A stretch of 64,000 nt of DNA, from assembly GCF_004359965.1 (NCBI RefSeq), contig NZ_SMRQ01000008.1, forward strand, positions 1-64,000, written 5' to 3'. Position numbers and translations under genes: made by a program. The notes under the pieces are model-generated. The model saw nothing but the letters and a program-made list of their open reading frames with translations, was not told the DNA's origin and made no database searches. This document shows positions 55,013 through 63,565 of the stretch, piece after piece; positions within the stretch are counted from its first letter, which is position 1, and every line of letters starts with the position of its first letter. Origin of the DNA: Cognatilysobacter segetis (GTDB taxonomy: Bacteria > Pseudomonadota > Gammaproteobacteria > Xanthomonadales > Xanthomonadaceae).

Positions 55013-55033
55013 CTTTCCACGACGTCGGCCGGA

Positions 55034-55276
55034 TCAGCCGCTGCCGTTCGCCGGCTTGGCCGGCTTGGCCGGCATCGCGTGCTTCATCGCGTGGTGGGTG
55101 CGCGCGACGTGGCGTCGGGCGTGATGCGTGCGGTGCTTGTGGTGTTGGGCCATCGGCTTCGCGGCCGCCGGCTTGGCGGGGGCCGCGGGGGTCGCCGGCG
55201 TGGCGGGCGGGGCGGCGAACGCGACGCCGGCGGCGGCCGTCATCGCGACGGCCAGAACGAGTGCATGCAGTTTCAT
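55034..55276 (-). CDS. Small exported His/Ala/Pro-rich protein (Asr-like)
   Basis: The protein has 80 aa. It has a signal peptide (MKLHALVLAVAMTAAAGVAFA), a Pro/Ala spacer, and a His-cluster (QHHKHRTHHARRHVARTHH) that could bind metal or buffer acid. AGGAG lies 8 bases before the ATG. It has its own terminator and is separated from the other small gene by 173 bases. Homology to Asr is only by composition. Confidence 0.75.
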   Translation of the reverse strand: MKLHALVLAVAMTAAAGVAFAAPPATPATPAAPAKPAAAKPMAQHHKHRTHHARRHVARTHHAMKHAMPAKPAKPANGSG

Positions 55277-55485
55277 GGGGAACTCCTGACAGAGTTGGAT
55301 TTCCGGACGGGCGTCGATGCCCGCCACCGCACGTTGCGCCCCCTGCCTTGGGCAGGAGGTGGCGCCCCCATGAACGTTTTTTAATGCGCAAGCCCCCTCG
55401 AACGCGCATCCAGCGCAACAGCCGCCTTCACGCGCTGCGTCGCCCGTGGGCCGGACGCTGGCGCTCCCCGCCGCAGGAGATCGTC
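55277..55485. other. Non-coding stretch with a hairpin
   Basis: A GC-rich hairpin (about 55334-55366; CCTGCC / GGCAGG with outer GCGCC / GGCGC) is followed by a T run at 55377-55382. Its position fits neither neighbouring gene's end on the plus strand. It probably serves as part of the upstream region of the minus-strand His-rich gene. Confidence 0.35.
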
Positions 55486-55731
55486 ATGAGCCGACTGGAC
55501 GAACAGCATCGCGACCGCATGGACGCCCGCGAGTTCGCCTTCCCGAAACAGCGCAAGGAACCGCTCGAGGATGCCGAACACGTGCGCAACGCGGTCGCAC
55601 GCTTCGACCAGGTCGAAGGCGTCAGCGATGCCGAGCGCGACGACGCATGGGACCGCATCCAGCGCGCCGCGAAGAAGTTCGGCGTCGACCTGCAGGAGAA
55701 GAGCTGGCGCGAACTCGGCAAGCCGCACTGA
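55486..55731 (+). CDS. Small conserved hypothetical protein (DUF6582-like)
   Basis: The protein has 81 aa. It is charged and helix-rich, with REFAFPKQRKEPLEDAEHVRNAV, a pattern I recall in small DUF6582 proteins. CAGGAG lies 7 bases before ATG 55486. It ends six bases before the convergent trpE stop. The role is unknown. Confidence 0.75.
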   Translation: MSRLDEQHRDRMDAREFAFPKQRKEPLEDAEHVRNAVARFDQVEGVSDAERDDAWDRIQRAAKKFGVDLQEKSWRELGKPH

Positions 55732-55737
55732 GCGGCG

Positions 55738-57219
55738 TCAGAGCCCCTTCGCCGCCTGCGCCACCGCGCGGAACAGCGCGCGGCCCTTGTTCATCGTCTC
55801 TTCCCACTCCTTCTGCGGGTCGGAGTCGTAGACGATGCCGGCGCCGGCCTGCACGTACAGGCGGCCGTCCTGGATGACGGCCGTGCGGATCGCGATCGCC
55901 GTGTCCGCATCGCCGTGCCAGCCGATGTAGCCGATGCTGCCGGCGTAGACGTTGCGCTTGATCGGCTCGAGCTCGCGGATCACTTCGAGCGCGCGGATCT
56001 TCGGCGCACCGCTCACCGTGCCCGCGGGGAACGTTGCGCGCAGCACGTCGGCATAGCTCAGGCCGTCCTTCAGGCGCCCCGTCACCTCGCTGACGATGTG
56101 CATGACGTGGCTGTAGCGCTCGATCACGAACTGCTCGCCGACTTCGACCGTGCCCGGCTCGCTCACGCGGCCGACGTCGTTGCGGCCGAGGTCGATCAGC
56201 ATCAGGTGCTCGGCGCGCTCCTTCGGATCGGCGAGCAGCTCGGCCTCGAGCGCGGCGTCCTCCTCGGGCGTGGCGCCGCGCGGCCGCGTGCCGGCGATCG
56301 GCCGCACCGTGACTTCGCCATCCTGCAGGCGCACGAGGATCTCGGGCGAGCTGCCGACCACCTGCATGTCGCCGACGTCCAGGAAGTACATGTACGGCGA
56401 CGGGTTCAATGCGCGCAGCGCGCGGTACACGTCGACCGGGCGCGCCTCGAACGGCACCGACAGGCGCTGGCTCAGCACGACCTGGAAGATGTCGCCGGCG
56501 CGGATGTAGTCCTTCGATTTCTCGACGGCCGCGATGAAGCCTTCGCGCGTGAAACCGGACACGAAGTCGGCCTCGTCGAGCGCGGCGGCATGCAACGTCT
56601 CCGGGTAACCCGGCCCGCCCTGCCGCAGGCGGTGCGTCAGTTCGTCGAGCCGCCGCTGCGCGCGCGCGAACGCGCGCTCCTCGCGCGGGTCCGCGTGCAC
56701 GATCAGATACAGCCGGCCCTTGAGGTTGTCGAAGACCGCGACCTCCTCGCTGAGCATCAGCAGGATGTCGGGCGTACCGAGCTGGTCTTCCTTGCCGCGG
56801 CCGGCCGCGGCGAGGCGCGGCTCGATGTAGTCGATGCACTCGAAGCCGAACCATCCGACGAGGCCGCCGGTGAATCCGGGCAGGCCGTCGATCTTCGGGA
56901 CCGAGTGCGCGGTGCGCAGCGCCTCGACTTCGGCGAACGGATCCTCGACCTCGCGCGACTCGACCAGCTCGCCGTCCTCGGTCACGAACAGCACGTGGCC
57001 GGCGAACGCGTAAACACGCTTCGCCGGTAGGCCGATGATCGAGTAGCGCCCGAAGCGCTCGCCACCCTCGACCGATTCGAAGAGATAGGTGTGCGGCCCG
57101 TCCGCCAGCTTCAGGTAGACCGACAGCGGCGTGTCGAGGTCGGACAGCACCTCGCGGACGACGGGAATGCGGGTGTGGCCGGCGGCGGCCTGCTGCTGGA
57201 ACGACTCGAGCGATGTCAC
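55738..57219 (-). CDS. trpE: Anthranilate synthase component I
   Basis: The protein has 493 aa from GTG 57219 with GAGGAA 9 bases upstream. A longer ATG start at 57300 would swallow the leader. The feedback-site LLESVE-type segment is [16 protein letters not shown], and the chorismate-binding end has [23 protein letters not shown] and [14 protein letters not shown]. It makes anthranilate from chorismate with TrpG. It is expressed separately from trpGDC and lies downstream of rpe. Confidence 0.96.
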   Translation of the reverse strand: MTSLESFQQQAAAGHTRIPVVREVLSDLDTPLSVYLKLADGPHTYLFESVEGGERFGRYSIIGLPAKRVYAFAGHVLFVTEDGELVESREVEDPFAEVEALRTAHSVPKIDGLPGFTGGLVGWFGFECIDYIEPRLAAAGRGKEDQLGTPDILLMLSEEVAVFDNLKGRLYLIVHADPREERAFARAQRRLDELTHRLRQGGPGYPETLHAAALDEADFVSGFTREGFIAAVEKSKDYIRAGDIFQVVLSQRLSVPFEARPVDVYRALRALNPSPYMYFLDVGDMQVVGSSPEILVRLQDGEVTVRPIAGTRPRGATPEEDAALEAELLADPKERAEHLMLIDLGRNDVGRVSEPGTVEVGEQFVIERYSHVMHIVSEVTGRLKDGLSYADVLRATFPAGTVSGAPKIRALEVIRELEPIKRNVYAGSIGYIGWHGDADTAIAIRTAVIQDGRLYVQAGAGIVYDSDPQKEWEETMNKGRALFRAVAQAAKGL

Positions 57220-57265
57220 GCGGGAATTCCTCGGAAGAACGAGCGGGATGACGGACGACGATGGC

Positions 57266-57322
57266 TCAGGGCCACCATCGCCACCCCGTGGCGAGGACAT
57301 GCAGGTGCGCGTGACGGTTCAT
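57266..57322 (-). CDS. trpL: trp leader peptide upstream of trpE (candidate)
   Basis: This is an 18-aa open frame ending TGWRWWP then TGA. Three of its last five residues are Trp, encoded by TGG codons inside a hairpin (CGATGGTGGCCCTGAGCCATCG). TATAGT (57335-57330) ends 7 bases before the ATG, so the message may be leaderless. A small hairpin (GCCAC/GTGGC) precedes the Trp codons. Ribosome stalling at Trp codons could control trpE; no T-run terminator is seen, so the exact attenuation step is open. Confidence 0.78.
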   Translation of the reverse strand: MNRHAHLHVLATGWRWWP

Positions 57323-57329
57323 GGGCCGG

Positions 57330-57335
57330 ACTATA
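57330..57335 (-). promoter_or_regulatory. -10 box of trpL-trpE
   Basis: TATAGT within GAGCCGCTATAGT, shared with the trpG leader region. The -35 is weak. The predicted start site falls at or next to the trpL ATG. Confidence 0.6.
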
Positions 57336-57480
57336 GCGGCTCGTCACGGCCGCGCGAAACCGCGCGCCAGCCCGACCGCTCATGCCTCGGGGGAACGCGT
57401 GTCACGGGCGTGTCATCGAGCATCGGGAGCATGGAAGGCCATCGCAGGGACGACGGACAGGCAGGACGCCTCGCTCTCCC

Positions 57481-57516
57481 CGGCCGGTCGCCTTGCGGCG
57501 CCGGCCGTTCTTTTTG
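57481..57516 (+). terminator. Plus-strand intrinsic terminator between two minus-strand genes
   Basis: A long stem (CGGCCGG ... CCGGCCG with inner CGCC/GGCG) with a TTGC loop ends in TTCTTTTT on the plus strand. No plus-strand gene lies upstream within the window's nearby stretch, hinting at a small RNA. Confidence 0.75.
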
Positions 57517-57542
57517 GCCAGCGACTTCGCGCAGCCGATCCG

Positions 57543-58220
57543 TCAGCGACGGCGCGCGTCCGCCACCGCCGCCTTCATGCGGCCGATGACGTCGGCGTAG
57601 TCCGGCGCGTTGAAGATCGCCGAGCCGGCGACGAACGTGTCCGCGCCCGCGGCGGCGATCTCGGCGATGTTGTCGGCCTTGACGCCGCCATCGATCTCCA
57701 GCCGCACGTCGCGACCGCTCGCGTCGATCATCGAATGCACGCGGCGAAGCTTGTCGAGCGCGGACGGGATGAACGCCTGGCCGCCGAAGCCCGGGTTCAC
57801 CGACATCAGCAGCACCATGTCGATCTCCGACAGCACGTAGTCGAGCACGTCCACCGGCGTCGCCGGATTGAGCACGATGCCGGCCTGGCAGCCATGCGAC
57901 TTGATCAGCTGCACGGTGCGATGCACGTGGCGGCTCGCCTCCGGATGGAACGTGATCATCGACGCGCCCGCCTTGGCGAAGTCCGGCACGATGCGGTCGA
58001 CCGGCTCGACCATCAGGTGCACGTCGATCGGCGCGGTGACGCCGTGCTTTCGCAGGGCCTCGCAGACCAGCGGCCCGATGGTGAGGTTCGGCACGTAATG
58101 GTTGTCCATCACGTCGAAGTGCACCCAGTCGGCGCCGGCCTTCAGCACGTGGTCGACCTCCTCGCCGAGCTTCGCGAAGTTCGCCGAGAGAATGGAGGGC
58201 GCGATGACGGTGGGCTGCAT
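57543..58220 (-). CDS. rpe: Ribulose-phosphate 3-epimerase
   Basis: The protein has 225 aa. TIM-barrel motifs: [32 protein letters not shown] and [17 protein letters not shown]. It interconverts ribulose-5-P and xylulose-5-P. It lies upstream of trpE, 220 bases from the trp leader, as in other xanthomonads as I recall. Confidence 0.97.
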   Translation of the reverse strand: MQPTVIAPSILSANFAKLGEEVDHVLKAGADWVHFDVMDNHYVPNLTIGPLVCEALRKHGVTAPIDVHLMVEPVDRIVPDFAKAGASMITFHPEASRHVHRTVQLIKSHGCQAGIVLNPATPVDVLDYVLSEIDMVLLMSVNPGFGGQAFIPSALDKLRRVHSMIDASGRDVRLEIDGGVKADNIAEIAAAGADTFVAGSAIFNAPDYADVIGRMKAAVADARRR

Positions 58221-58271
58221 TAGGGGTTCTCCCTGGCGATGACGGTCGATGGCATGGCGGCGCTTCCGGGT

Positions 58272-58613
58272 TCAGCGGGCGGGACGACGCATCGCCTGGA
58301 TGCGGTCGTAGGCGGCGTTGATCTCGCGGGTGCGCTTCTCGGCGCGCTGGCGCAGCTCGGGCGCGGCGGTGGCGAACTTGTCCGGGTGGTACTGCGACAT
58401 CAGCCGGCGCCAGGCCTGCTGGATCTCCGCGTCGTTCGCCTCGTCGCTGATGCCCAGCGTGCGGTAGGGGTCGTCGCGCAGGCGGAACCAGTCCGCGTCG
58501 AAGGCATGGCCGATCAGCAGGCCCAGCAGCGCGCCCAGCGGCGGCTCGGCGCGCAGCAGCGCGGCACCGGCGAGGAAGCCCAGCAATTTGCCGTACCACC
58601 GGGTCGTGCGCAC
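58272..58613 (-). CDS. Small J-domain (DnaJ) protein
   Basis: The protein has 113 aa from GTG 58613. Its N-terminal region is hydrophobic ([11 protein letters not shown]), and the J domain at the end has [20 protein letters not shown] with the HPD motif in SQYHPDKFA. It resembles the DjlA C-terminal half without the TerB domain. It likely stimulates DnaK at the membrane. Start is uncertain because the upstream frame is open. The gene is divergent from purC. Confidence 0.82.
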   Translation of the reverse strand: MRTTRWYGKLLGFLAGAALLRAEPPLGALLGLLIGHAFDADWFRLRDDPYRTLGISDEANDAEIQQAWRRLMSQYHPDKFATAAPELRQRAEKRTREINAAYDRIQAMRRPAR

Positions 58614-58720
58614 GCCACGGCCTGCCGCCAGAGGGGCCGGCAGTGTACCTGCAGGGCGCACGGGGCCGGCGTACACTGCCCGGCCCGCCGCCCACCCGGT
58701 GGCCGTGCCCGCGTGGTCCC

Positions 58721-59644
58721 ATGCGTCCCTCGCTGCTGACGTCCGATCTCCCCGGCCTGCACCTGCGCCACCGTGGCAAGGTCCGCGACGTATTCGACAT
58801 CCCCGCCGACCGCCTGCCGCCCGGCACCGACGGCGACTGCCTGCTGATGGTCGCGACCGACCGTCTCTCGGCCTTCGACGTCGTGCTGCCCGACCCGATT
58901 CCGGGCAAGGGCGAGATGCTCTGCCAGATCAGCAACTTCTGGTTCGGCAAGACCGCGCACATCGTGCCCAACCACCTGACCGGGATCGACGTCGCCAGTG
59001 TGCTGCCCGAAGGCGTCGACGCCTCGCTGTACGCGAAGCGCGCGGTGGTCACGCGCCGACTCAAGCCCGTACCGATCGAATGCATCGCGCGCGGCTACCT
59101 GATCGGCAGCGGCTGGAAGGACTACCAGCGTACCGGCCGCGTCTCGGGCATTCCGCTGCCCGACGGCCTTCGCCAGGCCGAGAAGCTGCCCGAGCCGATC
59201 TTCACCCCGTCGACCAAGGCCGCCGTGGGCGACCACGACGAGAACATCGACTTCGATGCCGCGGTGCGCCTGTGCGGCGCCGAGCTCGCCGAAGCCGTGC
59301 GCGACGCCACGTTGCGCCTCTACGCGTTCGCCGCCGAGTACGCCGCGCAGCGCGGCATCCTGCTCGCCGACACCAAGTTCGAGTTCGGCACCGATGCCGA
59401 CGGCCGCCTCTACGTCATGGACGAGATGCTGACGCCCGACTCGTCGCGCTACTGGCCCGCCGATTCGTACGCGGTAGGCACCAGCCCGCCGAGCTACGAC
59501 AAGCAGTTCGTGCGCGACTACCTCGAGGCGATCGGCTGGGACAAGACGCCGCCGGGCCCCGTGCTGCCCCCGGAGGTCATCGAGAAGACGCGCGCGAAGT
59601 ACGCGGAGGCGCTGGAACGCCTCGCGGGTCTGAGCATCGATTGA
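58721..59644 (+). CDS. purC: Phosphoribosylaminoimidazole-succinocarboxamide synthase
   Basis: The protein has 307 aa. It has [30 protein letters not shown] and the SAICAR synthetase motifs [17 protein letters not shown] and DTKFEFG. It joins aspartate to CAIR in purine synthesis. ATG 58721 is chosen over a longer frame. The Zn-ribbon gene starts two bases after its stop. Confidence 0.97.
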   Translation: MRPSLLTSDLPGLHLRHRGKVRDVFDIPADRLPPGTDGDCLLMVATDRLSAFDVVLPDPIPGKGEMLCQISNFWFGKTAHIVPNHLTGIDVASVLPEGVDASLYAKRAVVTRRLKPVPIECIARGYLIGSGWKDYQRTGRVSGIPLPDGLRQAEKLPEPIFTPSTKAAVGDHDENIDFDAAVRLCGAELAEAVRDATLRLYAFAAEYAAQRGILLADTKFEFGTDADGRLYVMDEMLTPDSSRYWPADSYAVGTSPPSYDKQFVRDYLEAIGWDKTPPGPVLPPEVIEKTRAKYAEALERLAGLSID

Positions 59645-59646
59645 GG

Positions 59647-59973
59647 ATGGGCCGGCCCGTCTGGACCTGCCGGCGCTGCAGCGCCACCAATGCCGCCGAC
59701 CGCGCGCTGTGCCGCGACTGCGGCGCATGGCCCGACGGCTCGATCGATCCCGCTACGCCCGAAGCCGCACCGGGCGGCCGCGTCCTCGACTGCCTGCGGT
59801 GCCGCCAGCCGATGACGTTCCGCGGTTCCCAGCGCTTCCACGAAGGCAGCCAGGCGGCGCCCTTCCTGCTCGGCGGGCTCGGCGAGTTGCTGGTGAACCG
59901 GCAGACATTCGACGTTTTCGCCTGCTCCGGCTGCGGCAAGGTCGAGTTCTTCGTCGATTCGCTCGAGCGTTGA
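59647..59973 (+). CDS. Small zinc-ribbon protein
   Basis: The protein has 108 aa. Two Cys pairs at the N-terminus (CRRC and CRDC) and two more (CLRC and CSGC) form one or two zinc ribbons. The rest is MTFRGSQRFHEGSQAAPF with a hydrophobic centre. The role is unknown. GAGG precedes the ATG right after the purC stop, suggesting co-transcription. Confidence 0.75.
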   Translation: MGRPVWTCRRCSATNAADRALCRDCGAWPDGSIDPATPEAAPGGRVLDCLRCRQPMTFRGSQRFHEGSQAAPFLLGGLGELLVNRQTFDVFACSGCGKVEFFVDSLER

Positions 59974-60070
59974 CCGCCGGTTCGGCGGCGCACGCCAGCG
60001 TCCCGTACCCGCGACGCCGCCACGCAGGGCGCTGCGGCATCATGGTCGCCCACCGTTCGCGCCCGCCGCC

Positions 60071-60547
60071 ATGAACACCCTCGCCCGCCCGATCGACCGC
60101 TGGTTCGCGCACTACAGCGACGACCACCGCAACGCCGCCAACCAGCGCATACACGTGGTCTGCGTGCCGCTGATCCTGTGGAGCGTCATTGCGCTGCTGT
60201 GGACGATCCCGTCGCCGGCGGCGATGTTCAACGACGGCGTGTTCGCCGGCGTCGCGATGCTGCTGGCGGCACTGTTCTACTACCGGCAGTCGCGCACGCT
60301 CGGGCTCGGCATGGCGATCGCGTTCGTCGTGCTGGGGCTGCTGACGCGCCTGCTCCACGGCGCGCTGGGCACGCAGGGGCTGCTGGTGCTGGGGATCGCC
60401 GTGTTCGTCGTCGCGTGGATCGGCCAGTTCGTCGGCCACAAGCTCGAAGGCCGCAAGCCGAGCTTCCTCACCGACCTCACCTACCTGCTGATCGGCCCGG
60501 CCTGGGTGCTCGCGAAACTGCTGCGCCGCCTCGGCATCCCGTACTGA
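60071..60547 (+). CDS. Mpo1-like (DUF962) membrane protein
   Basis: The protein has 158 aa with four hydrophobic helices. It has HYSDDHRNAANQRIHVVCVP at the N-terminus and IGQFVGHKLEGRKPSFL near residue 120, which match DUF962/Mpo1, the yeast dioxygenase of fatty-acid alpha-oxidation. The bacterial role is not known. Its stop shares a base with the EamA gene start (TGATG). Confidence 0.88.
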   Translation: MNTLARPIDRWFAHYSDDHRNAANQRIHVVCVPLILWSVIALLWTIPSPAAMFNDGVFAGVAMLLAALFYYRQSRTLGLGMAIAFVVLGLLTRLLHGALGTQGLLVLGIAVFVVAWIGQFVGHKLEGRKPSFLTDLTYLLIGPAWVLAKLLRRLGIPY

Positions 60548-61455
60548 TGGCGCGCGCACCCGGCCTCGGCGGTCGCGACCTCGTGCTGGTGCTGCTGATC
60601 TGCCTCGCCTGGGCCGGCAATTTCCTCACCTCGGCGCTCGCGCTGCGCGAGATTCCGCCGTTCCTGTTCACCGCGCTGCGCTTCGCGATCCTCGGCCTCG
60701 CGTTGCTGCCGTTCCTGAAGCGCCCGGCGCCGGGCCAGTGGCCGCGCCTCGTGCTGGTCGGCCTCTGCCTCGGCGTGCTGCATTTCGGCCTGAGCTTCAC
60801 CGCGCTCAAGTTCGCGGGCGATCTCTCCTCGCCCGCGATCGTGATGCAGAGCTACGTGCCGATGACCGCACTGCTGGGCTGGGCGATGCTCGGCGAGCGC
60901 TTCGGCTGGCGCACGGGGCTGGCGATCGGCGTGAGCTTCGCCGGTGTGCTGGTGCTGGGCTTCGACCCGATCGTGCTCGACCATCCCGCATCGCTCGTCA
61001 CGATGCTCGTGTCCGCGGTGTTCCTCGCACTGGGCACCGTGCTGATGAAGCGCCTGCAGGGCCTCGACGTATTCAGCCAGCAGGGCTTCATCGCGCTGAT
61101 CGCACTCGCACCGCTGCTGGCGGTGAGCGCGATCGTCGAGCCGGGCGCGATCGCACGCCTCGGCCAGGCGTCGTGGGTGGCCTGGGCCGGTGCGGCGTAC
61201 GCGGCGTTCCTGTCGTCGCTGCTCGGGCACGGGCTGTTCTACGTGCTGGTCAAGCGGCATCCGGTGGCGCAGGTGACGCCGTGGCTGCTGATCTCGCCGG
61301 TGCTCGCGGTCGTGCTCGGCATCGTGTTCTGGGGCGACCGCCCGGGCCCGCGGCTGCTGGTCGGCGGCGCGATGGTGCTGGGCGGCGTGCTGATCATCGC
61401 GCTGCGCGCGCTGTCGAAGGCGCGGCCGGTGGCGACGGTACCGGAAGAGATCTAG
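60547..61455 (+). CDS. EamA-family (DMT) transporter
   Basis: The protein has 302 aa with ten predicted helices in two EamA halves. The start LICLAWAGNFLTSALALREIPP and a mid-repeat VSAVFLALGTVLMKRLQG fit the RhaT/YddG-like branch that exports amino acids or metabolites. The substrate is unknown. The stop TAG overlaps the stop of the epimerase gene within CTAG. Confidence 0.9.
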   Translation: MARAPGLGGRDLVLVLLICLAWAGNFLTSALALREIPPFLFTALRFAILGLALLPFLKRPAPGQWPRLVLVGLCLGVLHFGLSFTALKFAGDLSSPAIVMQSYVPMTALLGWAMLGERFGWRTGLAIGVSFAGVLVLGFDPIVLDHPASLVTMLVSAVFLALGTVLMKRLQGLDVFSQQGFIALIALAPLLAVSAIVEPGAIARLGQASWVAWAGAAYAAFLSSLLGHGLFYVLVKRHPVAQVTPWLLISPVLAVVLGIVFWGDRPGPRLLVGGAMVLGGVLIIALRALSKARPVATVPEEI

Positions 61456-62318
61456 GCCTCGCGACGCGGGAACATCGCCGCGGTCGGCGCGAACGCACGC
61501 CCCGCGTAGCCGAACGCATCGCGCGCTGGCGCGGCGTCGAACACCAGGTCGCGCCGCATGCGCTCGATCGCCGCATCGCCGAAGCCCGCCGCGATGCCGC
61601 GCGACTGCGCGACCCGCACCGCCCACTCGAACATCGGCAGCGGCAGCTCGACCAGGTGCGCAGGCGGCTCTAGCACGCGCAGCACGCGGCGCACCATCTC
61701 GCGATAGGGCAGCGTCTCCCCGCCCGGCAGGTCGAAGGCACGATCGCGCGCGGCCATCGATGCGATGCAATCCACCGCGGCATCGGCGAGGTCGTCGACG
61801 TGCACGGGCTGCCGCAGGCCGGTCGCGCGGCGCGGCAGCGGGAACGCACGCAGGCGTTGCGCGACGACGGCGATCCGGCTCAGCGTCGCGTCGCGCGCGG
61901 CGCCGTAGACCAGCGTCGGACGCAGCACGGTGAACGCGATCCCGCGCTCGCGCGATGCGGCGGCGAGCCGGTCTTCCGCCAGGCCCAACCGCTGCGCGAC
62001 GTCGCGCTCGGCATCGTCGACCGAATGCTGCTTCACGACCACGCTGGTGGAGCCGAATGCGACCACCCGCACCGCTTCGATGCGCGAGCGCGCGAACCAG
62101 TGCGAGAACGCGTCGAGCGGGCCCGCGCTGACGATCGCGTCGACGCTCGCCGGCAGTTCGGGCAGGTCGTCGAAGCCGCCCTGCCGCCAGCTCAGGCCCG
62201 GCCCGTCGCGGTGCGCGGTACGCGACACCGCCGTGACCCGCCAGCCTTCCGCGCGCAGGCGCACGAGCAGCGGCTCGCCGATCTGGCCAGTGCCGCCGAA
62301 CAGCAGCGCGTGCCGCAT
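61452..62318 (-). CDS. NAD-dependent epimerase/dehydratase-like protein
   Basis: The protein has 288 aa. It has the Rossmann start MRHALLFGGTGQIGEPLL and an atypical SDR-like core (RPTLVYGAARD near residue 145; HVDDLADAAV near 185). The catalytic YxxxK is not obvious. The function is unknown; this branch often has nucleotide-sugar or quinone-type substrates. Starts within the nhaA stop region (ATG 62318). Confidence 0.82.
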   Translation of the reverse strand: MRHALLFGGTGQIGEPLLVRLRAEGWRVTAVSRTAHRDGPGLSWRQGGFDDLPELPASVDAIVSAGPLDAFSHWFARSRIEAVRVVAFGSTSVVVKQHSVDDAERDVAQRLGLAEDRLAAASRERGIAFTVLRPTLVYGAARDATLSRIAVVAQRLRAFPLPRRATGLRQPVHVDDLADAAVDCIASMAARDRAFDLPGGETLPYREMVRRVLRVLEPPAHLVELPLPMFEWAVRVAQSRGIAAGFGDAAIERMRRDLVFDAAPARDAFGYAGRAFAPTAAMFPRREA

Positions 62319-63535
62319 CAGCGCCGGCCCCAGGCCAGCCGCAGCCAGCCGTAGCCCAGCAGCGCCGAGGCCACCGACGCGGCGAGCACGCCGAGCACCG
62401 CTTCCTCGTAGCGCGCGATGTCGTGGTACGCGAGCGAGGCGATGAACAGGCTCATGGTGAAGCCGATGCCGCAGAGCAGCCCCAGGCCGATCATGGCGCG
62501 CGCGTCCATGCCGTCCGGCAGCTGCGCCAGCCCGGCGGCACGCATGCCCATCGCCGCGCCGACGATGCCGACCGGCTTGCCCACCACCAGCGCCAGCGCG
62601 ATGCCCAGCGGCAACGCGCCGAGCATGTCGCCCGCACGGATGCCGCCCACCGCGAGGCCCGCGTTGGCGAACGCGAACAGCGGCAGGATCGCGTACGCGA
62701 CCCACGGATGCAGCGCGTGCTCGAGCGTCTCCAGCGCGGAGTGCTCGCTTTCGTCGTCGACGTGGTTGCGCTTGTCGACGTGCGGGATCATCAGCCCGGT
62801 GGCCACGCCCGCGAGCGTGGCGTGCACGCCCGACTTCAGCACGCACACCCACAGCGCCACACCGAGCAGGAGGTAGGGCGTCAGTGCGGTGACGTGCCGG
62901 CGATTGAGCAGGAACATGCCGCCCAGCGCGACCGCCGCCCAGCCCAGCGCCACGAACGACATGCCGTGCGAGTAGAAGATCGCGATGATCAGGATCGCGA
63001 TCAGGTCGTCCACCACCGCGATCGTCGACAGCAGCAGCTTCATGCCCACCGGCACGCGGGAGCCGAGCAGTGCGAGCACGCCCAGCGCGAACGCGATGTC
63101 GGTCGCGGTCGGCACCGCCCAGCCGCGCATCGCGGTCGCGTCGCCCCGGTTGAAGACGGTGAACAGCAGCGCTGGCGCGGCCACGCCCGCGCACGCGCAC
63201 ACGAGCGGAAGCACCAGCTGGTCGCGCCGCGCGAGCTGGCCGCTGGTGGCCTCGCGCTTGATTTCGAGCGCGACGAGCAGGAAGAACACGGCCATCAGGC
63301 CGTCGTTGATCCACAGCAGCAGCGGCTTGGCGAGCGAGACGTCGCCGATGCCCAGGAACAGCGGCATCTGGCGGAGGGCTTCGTAGCCGGCCGCCAGCGG
63401 CGAGTTCGCGCACAGCATCGCGAGCGCCGCGGCGGCGATCAGCACGATGCCGCCCGCGGCCTCCAGCCGGAAGAAGTCGGCGAGCGCGTGCACCGCGCGC
63501 GGCCCGATGGCGGTGGAGGAATCGTGTCCGGACAT
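62318..63535 (-). CDS. nhaA: Na+/H+ antiporter NhaA
   Basis: The protein has 405 aa. It has about 11-12 helices, the twin-Asp STIAVVDDLIAILIIAIFY (near residue 185; ion site), and WAVPTATDIAFALGVLALLG. It exchanges two protons for one sodium ion across the inner membrane. It is in the same direction as the truncated antiporter at the window end. Confidence 0.96.
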   Translation of the reverse strand: MSGHDSSTAIGPRAVHALADFFRLEAAGGIVLIAAAALAMLCANSPLAAGYEALRQMPLFLGIGDVSLAKPLLLWINDGLMAVFFLLVALEIKREATSGQLARRDQLVLPLVCACAGVAAPALLFTVFNRGDATAMRGWAVPTATDIAFALGVLALLGSRVPVGMKLLLSTIAVVDDLIAILIIAIFYSHGMSFVALGWAAVALGGMFLLNRRHVTALTPYLLLGVALWVCVLKSGVHATLAGVATGLMIPHVDKRNHVDDESEHSALETLEHALHPWVAYAILPLFAFANAGLAVGGIRAGDMLGALPLGIALALVVGKPVGIVGAAMGMRAAGLAQLPDGMDARAMIGLGLLCGIGFTMSLFIASLAYHDIARYEEAVLGVLAASVASALLGYGWLRLAWGRR

Positions 63536-63565
63536 GCGTCGAGTATATCGACGCGCGCGCGGGCC

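Noticed and set aside
57244-57290. Classic Rho-independent attenuator at the trpE leader
   Set aside because: The hairpin around the Trp codons has only 6-7 bp and no T run follows. Control may be translational or Rho-dependent.
55738-57300. Longer TrpE start at ATG 57300
   Set aside because: It would add 27 residues encoded by the leader hairpin, has no ribosome site, and the GTG at 57219 has GAGGAA at good spacing.
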